From Sambucus nigra (lineage: Eukaryota > Streptophyta > Magnoliopsida > Dipsacales > Adoxaceae), in assembly GCA_949130495.1 (NCBI GenBank), contig OX422219.1, forward strand, positions 262,927,111 to 262,991,110: 64,000 bases of DNA, given 5' to 3'. This document shows positions 21,272 to 33,256 of this stretch, piece after piece. The translations under genes and the position numbers were made by a program. The notes below the pieces were generated by a model that saw only the letters and a list, made by a program, of their open reading frames with translations, was not told the origin of the DNA and ran no database searches. Every line of letters starts with the position of its first letter. Position 1 is the first letter of the stretch.

Positions 21272-24189
21272 TGTAATACCCCGCATTTTTGTGATATTTA
21301 TTTATGGGATTAATTGAATTAAATGTGTATTAATTGGAAATTAATCCGGATTAAAATACTAATGAAATGCAAGTTGGTATTTGATTATAATGTGTATATA
21401 TGGCTATATATGAATGTTGAATTATGAAATTTGTCGTGAGATTGATATACGACAATTTGGGAATTTTGTTGAGACGCGTGTGACAGTCGCGTCAGGAATA
21501 TATTTATTTTAATTAAAAAGTTAATTTTATTTCTATTAACCGTATGGTCATTTTGAGTGCGCCAACGCGTCCGGAAGGGTCGAAATAGTTAGAAAACACT
21601 AGCCGGGGGTTTAGTTTGGGTCCCGGGGCATTTTTAGGCCATACCGGCAACGTATAAGGGTAGTTTGGTAATTTTGGATTATTGGGAATTAAAACCCACG
21701 AAAAATAGGAATTAATATCTGATTTGGCAATTACCCACTAAACCCACTTATAACCTAATGGGCTACGGAGGTTATTGAAATTAGTTCCAAAAGAGTTCCT
21801 AAGGCAAACCCTAGCCACCATTGTTACTTTGGAGAAGAAGGGTTGTAGAGAGAGAGAAGAGAGGAGAATTCTGCAGAGAGAGAGAGAATCATTCATCAAT
21901 TCGACATCAAAATCAGAGATACACATAAGGCAAGTGATTTAATTACATATTTTTCAAAGAAGGCTTCTTTCATGCGTCGGAAATTTATAAAATTTCATTG
22001 TTCTTGGAGAATGATAAAAACCCATTGAATTGGATGTAGAGATTTATAAAATTTATGAGGAGATTGCATGTAGAACAATGTTAGGATGATTATTCAAAGA
22101 AATATACATCTTTTATACCATAAAAACAGATTTATTTATGTCTATGGATGAATTTAATTTCTAGGGTTCATGTTATTGTGATTGGGAAAGAAGATGTAGA
22201 GATTTGATATTAGGATGATATTTAGGATGAATTTATCACACAAAATACGTTAGTATGTGACCTAAGTTTGTTTAGGAATGATTAGAAACCTTGAACAATT
22301 GTTGGATTGATGTGTAGATGAGATTAGAGTGGAAGAAAAGATGGAAAAACGAGTTAAGGAATTTCTGGGCTCGAAACTGGCCTCTCGTTAGAAGACCTAC
22401 CCAGGTCGTTCGAACGAGCTTCTAACGAGTGGACAGTTTGCCTTCTAACGATTTGAATGTTCGTTCTATGCCTTTCGTTTGAACGAGATCTCGTTAGATA
22501 CCCAGTTCGTTCGAACGAACTCTTGTTCGAACAACCTCGTTCCAAAGAGACTTCTAACGAGCTGACAGTTTAGGCTTTTTAGCCTGTTTTGGTTCCGAGT
22601 GTCCCGTAACCTTGTTTATATGTAGAGATAACACTTCCTTGTTGATTAATTGATATATTTGGGATATTTGGGATATAATGAGGAGTAAAACTTACAAGTG
22701 TAGTTTGAACCTAAGGGAAATTGGGAATTAGGACGTGAGTGTCTATTACGATGCGAGAATTATTGACGGCCTAAATAATTACATTAATCGGGAACATATA
22801 AATTGTGTAGCATTATATATCGGTACGAGAATGAGAAGTATACCACGACTATATTATGGTGACTACTAAGATGTGTGCATACTTAGTATATGTATATGAT
22901 TTTAAGTGTATGACATACCTACCATACTTGCTATCACGGGAGGTTTATGTTCGCTTAGGGCCCTCTAATCCTTGTGTTGCCCGGATTTAGATTGGTACCT
23001 CGAGAACATAGATCAGAGAAGGACTTATTAGGATATTAATAAGTCTCCTGATCGTGGGAGCGTAGGTATATACGTGACCCATGGGATGTGACTGTGTTCG
23101 CCTCCATTGTTTGTGATGTTGTTATCTGAGAACGATTCCTGAGAGATTCGGAATGCGTGATCCTTATGTATGTGATGTACCGGGATGGATAGCAGAGTAT
23201 GTGTGCATTGCAGCTTAGTCTCGGGGTGCTTGTATTGTATAATTATGACGTGAATAATATACACTTAATTAATGGGAACTTTCATGTTGGTATTGTGAAT
23301 ATAATTATGGTAATGTTTTGAGAAGACATAACGGGTTAATCGATAGTGAATTGTATTACTAATTGAGAATCTGAGTTTAAGTAAAGCCCTCTATTTAATT
23401 GATAACGCTTGAAAGTAATATGGGAATCGATTAGTAAGGGGTAGAACTTATTACGGTTTGGTTAGATATGTATGTTATTTAGATGGGTACGGTACGTTAG
23501 GAGTGCACATGTAGTCGAGAGGTGAGAATTTCATGTGAGTGCACGTCCTAACATGTATTTTGCATTTAATGTTTTAATGTTATTAAAACACTTGCTGTTT
23601 TTAAAATGATTTCCACTTTCGGGCTCTGACCCATTTGCTTTCAAATCTATTTTTGTAAAAACCATTTTAGGTGCCCAGCCACAAGGACACCATGCTTAGG
23701 ATCCTCATTCAGGTGACGAGCTGTAGCTATTTGTGGAAGTTATAGGACTTTGCTTGTAGACGCTCCATCTATCTTGACTCTATAATCAACATTTATCAGT
23801 TGTAGGTCATGTCGCCCATTTCTTTTAGAGATATTTCATTTATTTTAGTTATTCAGACTTTTGGCATGTAATTAATTCAGGATTCAGACTTGTCATATTA
23901 TTTTCAGTTGTGGGATTGTTGTGAGGAGTTTTCCTCCGGACTTATTATTATTTGTTGGTTATTTCATTACTTCGTTATGGTGAATGGATTATGTTGTTCT
24001 TCCATTATTCTTGCACTGCATGTTAACCAGACTTAAATTAAAATTTGGCAACTTACTTTTTAAATACTAGGTGGTTAGTAACTATAAAAATGTTTTCGAC
24101 AGTGATGCTATTAACTGGACCAACTTGGCATTTTGTATTAATCTAATAAAGGAGTAGCTACCCGGTATTTAATTAGTCGGGGTGTCACA
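21272..24189 (+). mobile_element. Element A 3' LTR
   Basis: This 2918-base LTR is co-linear with 13467-16411. It has the same donor-like motif (21927), a palindrome cluster one unit shorter (22406-22563), the acceptor-joined block (23669) and the terminus GGGGTGTCACA. It is followed by the duplication GCATA. Confidence 0.95.
22406..22563. repeat. TTCGAACGAG palindrome cluster (element A 3' LTR)
   Basis: Same place and motif as 14611-14785 but with one 14-base unit fewer and more point decay. Confidence 0.8.
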
Positions 24190-24373
24190 GCATATTCAGC
24201 TCTCGCTGAGTGAACAGGTACTACAGTGACTTGTGGTCTGTGAACAAGCATAATTTCTCCCCCAATAAGTAGTGTCTCCATATCCTCAATGCAAAGACGA
24301 CCGCTACTAACTCTAGGTCGTGTGTGGGGTAATTCTTCTTGTGCGTCTTAAGCTTGCAGGGGGCAAAAGCTAT
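24190..24373 (-). pseudogene. M2 RNase H, part split off by element A
   Basis: Starting with the right GCATA copy, the minus strand gives [20 protein letters not shown] and FTDHKSL followed by YLFTQRELNM, which joins exactly to the frame at 13466. One TAG interrupts it. Similarity to element A stops near 24373, where a Tat-type fragment begins, so the 5' part of M2 (gag, protease, RT) is gone. Confidence 0.85.
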
Positions 24374-25057
24374 AGCCTTATATCAATATTTTTTAGCATT
24401 GTGATGATTAAACGTTCTCCACTACTTGTTGCACAAGATGGACCATCTACGAACATTGGACAAATAGAAAGGTCTTCTTTGAAATCTTCTTCGATTAAGT
24501 TCCCGTAGTTAAATATTTTTTTCATTTGCTCCAAGTCGCGAGCAATTTCTTCCTCCTTAGCCGATGGCCTTAGAACCTCAGTACCTTGGTCGGATGGTTT
24601 GGTTCTAAACTATCTCCCATAGGAGTCTTCTCATTTGATTAAACTGGTGAGCTCTCTTTCGAAGAAGTCCGCTAAGTCTTCTTTGGGCTAAACTTACTTT
24701 CATGGAAGTCTGTTTTGTTACTTTCCTCGTTAAGCTCTCTTTCGAGGAAGTCTACTAGAGAGGTTTTACTTCGTAAGTGAATTTAGCTATAAAATCTGCT
24801 ACAACTTGGCCCTTGATAGTCGTTCTAGGTTTATACTGGATGTCGTACTCTCTTAGTTCTATATCCCAAGCCATCAGTCCGCCTGATTTATCATATTTAT
24901 GGACAACTAGTTATAGAGGCAGGTCTTGCAGACAATAATACTATAGTCCTAAAAGTATGGCTTCATCCTTTGGGAAGCCTCAATTAGGGTCGGTGCCAAT
25001 TTTTCTAGCCTCATATATTCTTTGTTGGTATAGTAAACTAGTTTTGTATCCTGTTTT
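24374..25057 (-). pseudogene. Element T (Tat-like): RNase H and second RNase H fragment
   Basis: Minus-strand translation in mixed frames gives NKEYMRLEKLAPTL, MAWDIELREYDIQYKPRT and IKGQVVADFIAKFTYE, the end of RNase H in the Tat/Ogre lineage, and further on FVDGPS, as in the archaeal-type second RNase H of that lineage. There are many stops and frameshifts. It continues at 28016 beyond the solo LTR. Confidence 0.75.
25053..25057. repeat. Target-site duplication GTTTT, left copy
   Basis: GTTTT here and at 28016-28020 flank the solo LTR exactly. Confidence 0.9.
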
Positions 25058-25635
25058 TGTAACAACCCTCGATTCTGGGAGGCTCATTTTATACTAATTA
25101 TACCGCATAAGGTAATTATATAAAATGTGGGGACTGGAGTAAATATTAATTGAATGAATTAAAAGCTAATATTTACTAGATTGATGCATATTTATTGTAT
25201 GTGAAAGTAAATATCATCAGGTTTTATGTTTTATAGTGTCATGCATTTTAAATGACATTATGGTTAAAATGGAATTTGAACTAGAAATAAATTATAAAAT
25301 TGTCGGATGCCAGTTTAGAGGGTGTAGTTAGTCTCGGAAGGTGCGAGACAGTCAAAATAAGTGTCATATTGTATTTTTGGGTTTCAGGTACTTTTACCTG
25401 ATTTTAACTTAAACGCGTATTGGGAGTCATTTTAATGTGGTATTAACCACTTAAGTTGGGAGTTTTAACTTAAGCCACGATTTTAGTCTTCTAAACCCTC
25501 CTTATTTCCCCATTTCATACCAAACACAAGAGAGAGAGAGAGAGAGAGAAGAGAAGAGAGGAGAAGAAGAAAGAGATTTGGAGATTGAAGAATTGGGATT
25601 GCTCCTACCTCAAAGAAATCTGAATTTGCAACCCT

Positions 25636-25644
25636 AAGGCAAGT
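25636..25644 (+). other. Splice-donor-like AAGGCAAGT (solo LTR)
   Basis: Follows a long GA-rich tract, as in element A. Confidence 0.4.
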
Positions 25645-25910
25645 TTTCTACTTGCTAATATGTGATTCAAGATAAATAATATGTGTGATATTTATGTATT
25701 TGCATTTGGGTATCAAAAATGGAAATTATGGGATTTAAACCAAGATTTTTGGTTTTGATGATGATCTTGTGGGTTTTAGTGGGTATAAACCATGTAGTAT
25801 AAGTCTTGGGTAGATAAATATTGTTGGTTGTGTGAAAAAATGAAGAGATTTGAAGTTTGGAGAATTTAGGGTTCATAACCCATCGAAGCCATTCTTAGCA
25901 AATTTGCAAG

Positions 25911-26070
25911 ATCGAATCGATTCGGCCCTATGGCGAATCGATTCGGTAAGGGGTAGCTTCCAGGTCTGGATAATCCAAATCAATTCGGGTTAAGGCCGAA
26001 TCGATTCGGTCAATTGCAGAAAGTTGGTTTTATGGTCCGAACCGATTCGCTTTTTGGGCGAATCGATTTG
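25911..26070. repeat. CGAATCGATTCG palindrome cluster
   Basis: Perfect CGAATCGATTCG at 25913, 25934 and 25997, with decayed copies near 25977, 26038 and 26059. Confidence 0.85.
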
Positions 26071-26423
26071 TTTTCCTGCAGTTTTTAAGTTGTTTTTATA
26101 ACTCAATTTTGATTCTTTTTCTCTAGGCTTAGGACCTAGGAACCTTCTTGAATGAAGTAAACATAGAGTCCTAGAGTTATAGATGGGTTAGGAAGCTACC
26201 CTAGAATAGAATTGGGTTTAGATGGGGTTTTCCGGGGTTATGCCAATTGATGTTAGGGCATTCTTTCTTCTAGTTGATTTTTATGAAACTAGGAGATGTA
26301 TTATTATGTTTGGGAGACTTTAGAAGCTCAATGGAGCTATGTTAGTCTTGATGGTTTATAATACCTATTAATGAATCTTGGGAGAATAAATTGGGAGTTC
26401 ATTTATCCTTTGAGGATTGTAAT

Positions 26424-26539
26424 GACGATATAAAATATATATGGCTCCGGATAAAAAAGGTGAACTATTTACGAAACTTAAGACGATATAAAATATTTAT
26501 GGCTTCGGATAAAAAAGGTGAACTATTTACGAAACGTAA
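26424..26539 (+). repeat. 58-base tandem duplication inside the solo LTR
   Basis: Units 26424-26481 and 26482-26539 differ at only a few bases. A further short repeat built on CATACATTTG follows at about 26565-26640. Confidence 0.8.
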
Positions 26540-27508
26540 AGGGATATGGTTTCGAATAAAATGAATCATACATTTGTTAAAATGTAAATGGAAATGGGAT
26601 ATGAAACATACATTTGCTAAAATGTAAATGGAATTGGAAATGGTAAATGGAAATGGAAATAATGATGGTAAATGATAATTTATTTAATCATTAATATGAT
26701 AAATGATGATTTGGTTAAACACACCTCTCTAAATGACATCATAAGGGAAGTTCGTGCGCTTGGTGATGCCCCCTGGCTAGTGAATGCAGGGTGGATATAG
26801 TCCATAGGCCATATGAGCGATTATGTTATATTTTCTGCGCTGGTGAGGAGATTACGGGTGTGGTCTTGACTCTCCCGCAGGCATATGTCCGCTTCCTAAC
26901 GTATTGCGATAGGTGCCCAGGTTCTCTTGTATAGATAGGCCCTGGAAGATGATGGTCATTTAGGGGAGCGCCCAGTGGGGAAACTCGAAGGGGCGGTCTT
27001 AGAATCGTTATATGTATATAAATATAACTATTCATCATCAAGTGGGACTTGATGGATTATATGCCATAAAGAGCATACTGAAGTGCCACAAAGAGCACAG
27101 TAAATGCCACAAAGAGCATTTAATGTTGATTATATTCCTGCTAAGGAATGGTGATGCCGAGATGGGCATGTAATTGAAATAAAAGCGATAAAGAGATTAA
27201 GATTTTAATTATATGAAATGTTAGTAAAGAGCATAAATGTTGTAATTATGAGCTCCTGATAAGGAACATAATAATGGGATGGAAGTTTTTAAATTTATGT
27301 TACCCTTTCTTTTCTTTGCACATTCAAATTAAACTCATGCTTTTCTTTACTATCTTAGCTTATGTTTTAGAACTGTGTGGATAGATTTTATTCTTCCTAG
27401 CATGATGATATTCATAACTGTCATAATCTTTATTCATCTGGTAATCATATAGAACCGGGCCCTGACCCGTTCATATTTCTTGTTGCATATGCATCTTGTC
27501 TCTACTCA

Positions 27509-27510
27509 GG
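27509..27510 (+). other. Acceptor-like AG before conserved LTR block (solo LTR)
   Basis: CTTGTCTCTACTCAG|GTACTCCGCC is the strongest acceptor-like sequence of the set, with a good pyrimidine tract. Confidence 0.45.
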
Positions 27511-28015
27511 TACTCCGCCGCAAGGATGCCTGATTTGAATTCTAATTCCGAAGTCCTCGGCGAGCCATGATGCATTGCGGGTATTACAGGATACATTGGA
27601 TATAAATGTTTTCATTCTTGTATTCTAGACAGGATCAGGTCTTTTTACTCGGGTGAGAGGCCCAAACTTTTGTACTTGATTAATGTAATGTATTATATAA
27701 ATTTATTGAAATTGTTTAACAAGGTTGTATGTATTATCGGACCGATAACCTATTTGGTCCTCTTCTTTGTCACTTGTTGTTATTGTAATATATATACATC
27801 CTTGAGGTTTCCCCTATTTTTCCAGGATTTGAGTTGTTTGTTTTCTTTTATTTACTTTAAAACAAAATTTTTAGCAACCCGTTTTCTGAAATTTTGGCTG
27901 GTTACCCTGGATACTCTATATTTTATTGTGATGCTGAGAATGATTCCATCCGGTACTCCAGTTATATTGGAGTATTAGGCTAGCGACCCCTTATTTTGGT
28001 GAGCGGGTTGTCACA

Positions 28016-29120
28016 GTTTTCTTGCCAAGTCAACGTTGAACTAATTGCTGATTCAGATACGGCTAAGTACAAGTAAAGTTTTGCTCATATGACAGGCCTT
28101 AAAAGCGGAGGTAGAGATCCCAAATACTTCTTTAACAACATGAACGTTGTCTAACATTCATCATTACATTCGAATGTGTTTCATAGTACTTTGAATAAGG
28201 TTAGGAATTTATCGGTAGCTCGCGAAATAAATCGATGTAATGAAGCTATGTGCTCGGTTTATCTCTGTACTTGCTTTTTGTTTCTCGGAGACTGCCTATT
28301 GATTAATGCTTGAATTTTATCTAAATTGGCCTCAATGACTCCTTAATTTAATAGGAATCCTAGGAACATCCCTTCTCGTATTCCGAAGACACATTTTAAT
28401 GGGTTGGGCTTTATTTTATGTTTTTCTACCTGCTAAAATGTTTTCCCCAGATCTCTGATGTGGTCGGCGGCTTCTTTGCGCTTGGTTAGCATGTCATCCA
28501 CGTACATCTCCATGTTTTAATTGATTTGTTCTTTAAACACTTAGTTTACCAGCCTTCAGTAAGTTGCTCCAGCATTTTTGAGTCCAAAGGGTATAATATT
28601 ATAGCAGTAGGTACCTCTACTGGTGATAAATGAAGTATTTTATCAATGTTTGAGCTTCATCTTTATCTGGTTATATCCTGAGTAAGTGTCTATAAAACTG
28701 AGTAGCTAATGCCCTGAAGTTATGTTGACCAAGTGATCAATTATTGGCAAAGGATAGTGATCCTTCATGTATGCTTTGTTCAGGTCAGTGACGTCAACAC
28801 ACATATGCCACTTGTTATTCTTTTTCCCGACCATCATTACATTGGAGAGCCACTCTGGATACTTGACATCTTCAATGAAGTTCGTCTTTTGTGATTTATC
28901 CACTACTTCTTATATGACCATGCTCTGCTCCTGACTGAAGATACGTCATTTTTGTTTGATCAGCTTGGCATCTTTGACTATGTTTAGCTTTTGAGAGATG
29001 AAATTTAGGTCCATCCCCGCCATGTCTTCATGACTCAAAACAAATACACTCTTCTATCACCTAAGAAAATCAACTAATTCTTTATCCAAGATAATTTATC
29101 ATATACCTTTTATGACCTAA
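28016..29120 (-). pseudogene. Element T (Tat-like) reverse transcriptase, decayed
   Basis: On the minus strand, from high to low coordinates: FIEDVKYPEWLSNVMMV and MCVDVTDLNKAY with YPLPIIDHLVN (28903-28706), SFIDTYSGYNQIKM (about 28650), NIIPFGLKNAGATY (about 28580), MYVDDMLTK (about 28500), FGIREGMFLGF and the RNase H start YLAVSESAISS (about 28060). These are clear Tat/Ogre-type motifs; the polymerase centre is YVDD. Stops occur every few dozen codons. The segment above 28903 is the linker to protease. Confidence 0.85.
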
Positions 29121-29400
29121 CCCTTGACCATCTCTTCCTCTTCTCGGGGATATACTATTTTAATTTGGTAGTTTATGATCAGTTTTTTCTATTCCTCCTG
29201 GTTGTTCGAGGTATGGTAACACTCCCAAGCCTCCACCTGACTTCCTTTCACCACAGTTACCCCTTGACCATCTCTTCCTCTTCTTGGGGATGTAATGTTT
29301 CGATTTGGTATGTGGTGGTCAGCTTCTTCTGTTCCACCTAGTCGTCCAAGGTATATTAACACTCCCTGGCCTCCGCCTGACTTCCTTTCACCACACCTAC
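29121..29400 (-). repeat. 140-base tandem duplication in the element T protease tail
   Basis: 29121-29260 and 29261-29400 are tandem copies. Each encodes, on the minus strand, a version of the KGSQAEARECY segment. The same two-copy structure is at 52852-53131, so the duplication predates the copying of this block. Confidence 0.85.
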
Positions 29401-29570
29401 CCCATAATGAGTGGGGAACTTCATACAGTAGTGTACGGTGGAAGGGACTAATTCAAATTTCTCCAACCTAACCCTGCTAAAGATAAGGTTGTATGATGAG
29501 TGGACAATTTTGTCTAAGATGAAGAAACGAATCTTATTTGTTCTGCAGGCAGGCCATGGGTGTAACACCC
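29356..29570 (-). pseudogene. Element T protease, carboxyl part
   Basis: The minus-strand frame includes SSYNLIFSRVRLEKF and MKFPTHYGVGVVKG, the segment between protease and RT in Tat-lineage elements (usual form SYNAILGRP...MKFPT). It is cut at 29570 by LTR L; the next upstream piece is at 32517-32566 and the amino-terminal piece at 57684-57907. Confidence 0.75.
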
Positions 29571-30207
29571 TGTATTTTTGAATAATTTAGAATTTATTTA
29601 ATTCTGGTATTTTTAAATTACACGTGTGGAGTAATTTAATTAAAATAAAATATTGTGTGTATATTAAAAATAAATCTGGAGAAAATTGGGATTTAAAATT
29701 TATGGAATAAACTTACAGAGTGTAGTAAATACCATGTAATAATTATTATACGTCGTAGTGAGTAATAACGTGGGACTATGTCATATCTCAACCGGGGTGT
29801 GTGTGTAGGCTATGTTAAGGTCAAGATAGGAAATCTATGTAGAGTGACTCGAAGAACGATTTTGAGGTCGCGGTTGATTGCAAATAGGAGAAATAGGTGG
29901 AATAGAGTACTCGGGTGTATTATTTGGGTTTCAGGGGAGTTTTAGACTATATCAGCCACTTACGAGGATATATGGGTCAAGTGGGCTTGGCCTATTAGAC
30001 TAATATCGGGATTAGAGACTTCATAACATAAGATTAGAGTTGTTCGCATCCATTATCATTAGACGCAAACCCTAAGAGAGAAAGTAAGAGAGGCAAAGGA
30101 TAGTAGAAAGCTAGAAAAGCCAAATTGGGAGAGAATTCAAGGGGGATTCGACCATTCAACCGTAGATTCTTCATCTACAATGGATTTTTTGACTCTACGA
30201 ACCATTT

Positions 30208-30216
30208 AAGGCAAGT
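30208..30216 (+). other. Splice-donor-like AAGGCAAGT (LTR L)
   Basis: Same motif and relative place as in the other families. Confidence 0.4.
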
Positions 30217-30690
30217 AATTGACTTGATTAATCGTATATATAGGAATTTTGGATTCATATCATAGTAGGTGTAGACCTAAATGACTTTTGGGAGGAAATC
30301 TCACATGTAATAAGGGTTTTGGATGAATTAATCCTTTAGATCGAAATTGTGTGATGAATATAATGAGATTTAATCATGAATAGAGGTGTAGACAGTCTAT
30401 TCTTGCTAGGAAATTAGATTCACATTGAAATATAGAGATTTAATTGGATTGTTGGAAATTTTCAGACAAAAATTGGGGCTACAAAATTATATTCCTCCTA
30501 TAAACCCATTTGGTGAATTAAAGTGAGATATATTGATGAGTTATTGATATTGAATGATTTGATGCTGTTAAGATTAACTTAGAAACAACCCCAAAAGTTA
30601 TGTATGTATTAATGGAGGGTTGGGTTCATATGAATGGGTTTGGGGTGGTAAATTGGAGAAGAAACTCGTAGGTTTAATGCGTAGTTACAT

Positions 30691-30725
30691 CGAACCAGTT
30701 CGGGGGTACAACCGAACCGGTTCAG
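30691..30725. repeat. CGAACCGGTTCG palindrome pair (LTR L)
   Basis: CGAACCAGTTCG (30691-30702, one mismatch) and CGAACCGGTTCAG (from 30714) lie at the equivalent LTR place. Confidence 0.75.
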
Positions 30726-31989
30726 ATGTCTGGAAATTTGGGTTGGGCCATTTTTACGCATGCTTTTAATTCGTGGGATTTTAATTAGAGATTGTAATTC
30801 CGTAAAATGGGAGAAATATTTATTTGGGTAATTCAGTGTGGTCATATTACCTAGGAACAAGCGAGAAATTAAAGTTTGAGTTTATTAAATTAACTAAAAA
30901 ATTAATTAGCGAGTGAATTTTTATTAACGAATTTGGGTGGGATAAATTCGAGAATATTTGATATGTTGGTTGGTCGGGAAGTACGAGCATATTAGCAGAG
31001 TGAAGCTATTTTATTTAATTAAAGTTGATAACAAAAATGAATTTACGAGTCAAGAGTGCAGGCTCGGGATAATAGGCGAGTGCTTTGGGTGATAAGAACG
31101 GTTTAGCCAGATTTGTGTTTATATATATACTGGTATAGAGACTATATATATGTGTGTATTTTATAAATATCTATGTGTTTGATATTTTCTATGGGACATA
31201 CCCCTCTAGTGCTATCATGGGAGGTTATGCGATATGGGTGATCTCCCTGGCTAGTGAATGTAGGGTGAGTATAGTCCCCAGGTCATAGGGTCGTGTGTTT
31301 TATTGTGTGATTTATTTTCAAGGTGAGACGATTTTGGTATGGTTCGGTCTCACTATCGAAGGACTATGACCGCCTCCACTACGTTTGCAATGTTTGTACT
31401 AGTTCGGTGAGAGTTAGGCTGACTTATGGTAACCGGGTTAGAGTGAGCACACCTGGGATATGGTTTCATTTGAGAGAAAAGCATCCATCGGGGTAATGCT
31501 CGGAAGGATGACATCCAGCAGGATGATGCTCGGAAGGATGGTAATTATACGGGACATATGTGTGCTTGTTGTTGTATAGTACTACGTATATAATAATGTA
31601 GATATTTATAGACGGATAAATACATTAAGTGTGAAAGTTATATATAGCGAGAGTGGAGTAATATGAACGATTAATGTTGAGAAAATTTATTAAGATAATG
31701 AATAAATGGCTTACGATTTAAATAGTAAACAAGTACTCGGGTTAGAGTAGCGTGATAGAAAGATTTTCAAAAGGGCTAGTTAGGCGGGGTAGTATAACTA
31801 GGAGGGTTGAGATGTAAGTGATAGGTGTGCATAATAATTGAGAGGTGAGGAGAATCTCATGAGAGTACGACACCAACTTAAATATGAAAAGTGTCCATGC
31901 ATATTTAATTACTGCATCTTAATTACTTGCAAATGTTTGTTAAAAGTTTTGGGCACTGATCAGTGTCAAAAATATTTTCCAAAACCTTT

Positions 31990-31991
31990 TA
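31990..31991 (+). other. Acceptor-like AG before conserved LTR block (LTR L)
   Basis: ACCTTTTAG|GTGTCCAGCC. Confidence 0.4.
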
Positions 31992-32516
31992 GGTGTCCAG
32001 CCACAGGGAAGCCATGCATGATGATTCCTTCCAGGGGTGCATAGCTATAATGCTTGTGGAGGCGTGCAGGGCTTGATTAGACACTTCAATCCTTGCATTC
32101 CTAGTCTAGGATTCATATTCAGTTATTCAGTTGGGCATGTTGCCCGTTCAGTTTCGACTTTTAGTTGGATTTATTCTTTTCAGTTTCAGACTCTATATTT
32201 AGATTCATTTCATTTCAGTTAGATTTATGATTTGGATGTTGGATGTGGAGCCGATGGTTTATTCGACATTTTTTTATTTAATCTTGCGATATTCTAGACT
32301 TCAGTTATTGTGTGAATGGTTTATATTATTTTAGTTTCACTAATTTTTGTGGGTGTTGTTTAATATAAAGATAAGATCTGGCACTGTCTTATTTAACTTA
32401 AGTGGTTAGTAATTTAAAAAGGTTTTGATAGTGATGCTAAGAATGAACCAAATGAGATTCCTATTTAGTTTGGTAAAGGGTTGATCACCCGTTATTAAAA
32501 TAAGAGGGGTGTGACA

Positions 32517-32566
32517 ACGTGTCGATCACAACCTCTAACGCAATTGTGCCCACGGGATATACTTTT
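32517..32566 (-). pseudogene. Element T protease, middle fragment
   Basis: About 50 bases whose minus strand reads VYPVGTIALEVVIDT, the segment after the protease flap in Tat elements. It is trapped between LTR L and LTR X and links the pieces at 29570 and 57684. Confidence 0.65.
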
Positions 32567-33079
32567 TGATAACTTGCTTTTTATGTATGATGTGTCGTTG
32601 TTTTCAAAAGCCAAGTCTCAAAACCCTTCAACCTATAAAAACACTAAAAATATGTAAACGATAAGTAAGGGTATCAATTCACCTTTCCTATGTGAAGAAC
32701 AAATGATGAGAAGACAACATATTATTCTTTTTTTTATGATTTTTCAAGGGATGATTACTTAACTAGGTATGCTAATTTTTTTTTAAAAAAAAGAAATTAA
32801 ATAATAAGTAAAAGCTAGTTAGAGAAATATGAGATAAACAAAAGTTATAAAATTTTGCTAACAAGTAAACTAACTAAATTTAGTATTTAGAAGTTTTGAT
32901 CTTAAAAAATAACAATCTCAAAGAGAGAAAAAAATTACAAAAGAAGAAATAACATAACTATATACAATATGTATGTACAATGAATGAATTCTCAATGCAC
33001 TGATAAATAATGAGAGAAATTTGCTAAAAATTACAAATCCTCTCATTATAAATTTGTACATAAGTACTCCTCCCAATGA

Positions 33080-33256
33080 AACAAATTCTACAACATCATT
33101 TTAAATTGCGATATTTGCTAAAAATGCACATACTCTCCATAAAGGGACGGAGAAGGATATATTGCCTAAGAGATAAATTCTACTACATCATTTTATATTA
33201 AAATATTTGCTAAAAATGAAAATACTCTCTATAGAGGGATGGAGAAGAATTATCCC
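33080..33256 (+). repeat. About 90-base tandem repeat inside LTR X
   Basis: Two units (33080-33173 and 33174-33256) share CTACNACATCATTTTA, ATATTTGCTAAAAATG and ATACTCTC. A more decayed unit may precede them from about 33010. Confidence 0.65.

Larger units (their letters stand above)
13467..24189 (+). mobile_element. Element A: complete Tekay-like Ty3/gypsy retrotransposon
   Basis: This is a full-length element of 10,723 bases: 5' LTR 13467-16411, PBS 16414-16425, gag-pol 16596-21229, PPT 21260-21271, 3' LTR 21272-24189, and the duplication GCATA on both sides. It is inserted in RNase H of M2, in the opposite orientation. The LTRs are very similar, so it is among the younger insertions, yet gag-pol has twelve in-frame stops and one frameshift. 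Domain order PR-RT-RH-IN-chromodomain and the initiator-Met PBS fit the Tekay lineage of chromoviruses. Confidence 0.95.
25058..28015 (+). mobile_element. Solo gypsy LTR (family with AATCGATT palindromes)
   Basis: This 2958-base LTR starts TGTAACAACCC and ends GGGTTGTCACA with 5-base duplications on both sides and no internal region. It was left by LTR-LTR recombination. It has a GA-rich leader (25530-25580), donor-like AAGGCAAGT (25636), a palindrome cluster (25911-26070), GGGCCCTGACCCG (27457) and the acceptor CTCTACTCAG at 27510 before the conserved block. It splits RNase H of element T. No gene is seen. Confidence 0.92.
29571..32516 (+). mobile_element. LTR L: gypsy LTR inserted in the element T protease
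   Basis: This 2946-base LTR starts TGTAACACCCTG and ends GGGGTGTGACA with no internal region, so it is a solo LTR. The flanks ATGGG and ACGTG match at only three of five positions; the target duplication is probably decayed. It has donor-like AAGGCAAGT (30208), CGAACCGGTTC palindromes (30691-30725), the acceptor-joined block (31990) and the terminal GTGATGCTAAGAATGA box. A partial copy at the same protease site is at 53292. Confidence 0.85.
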
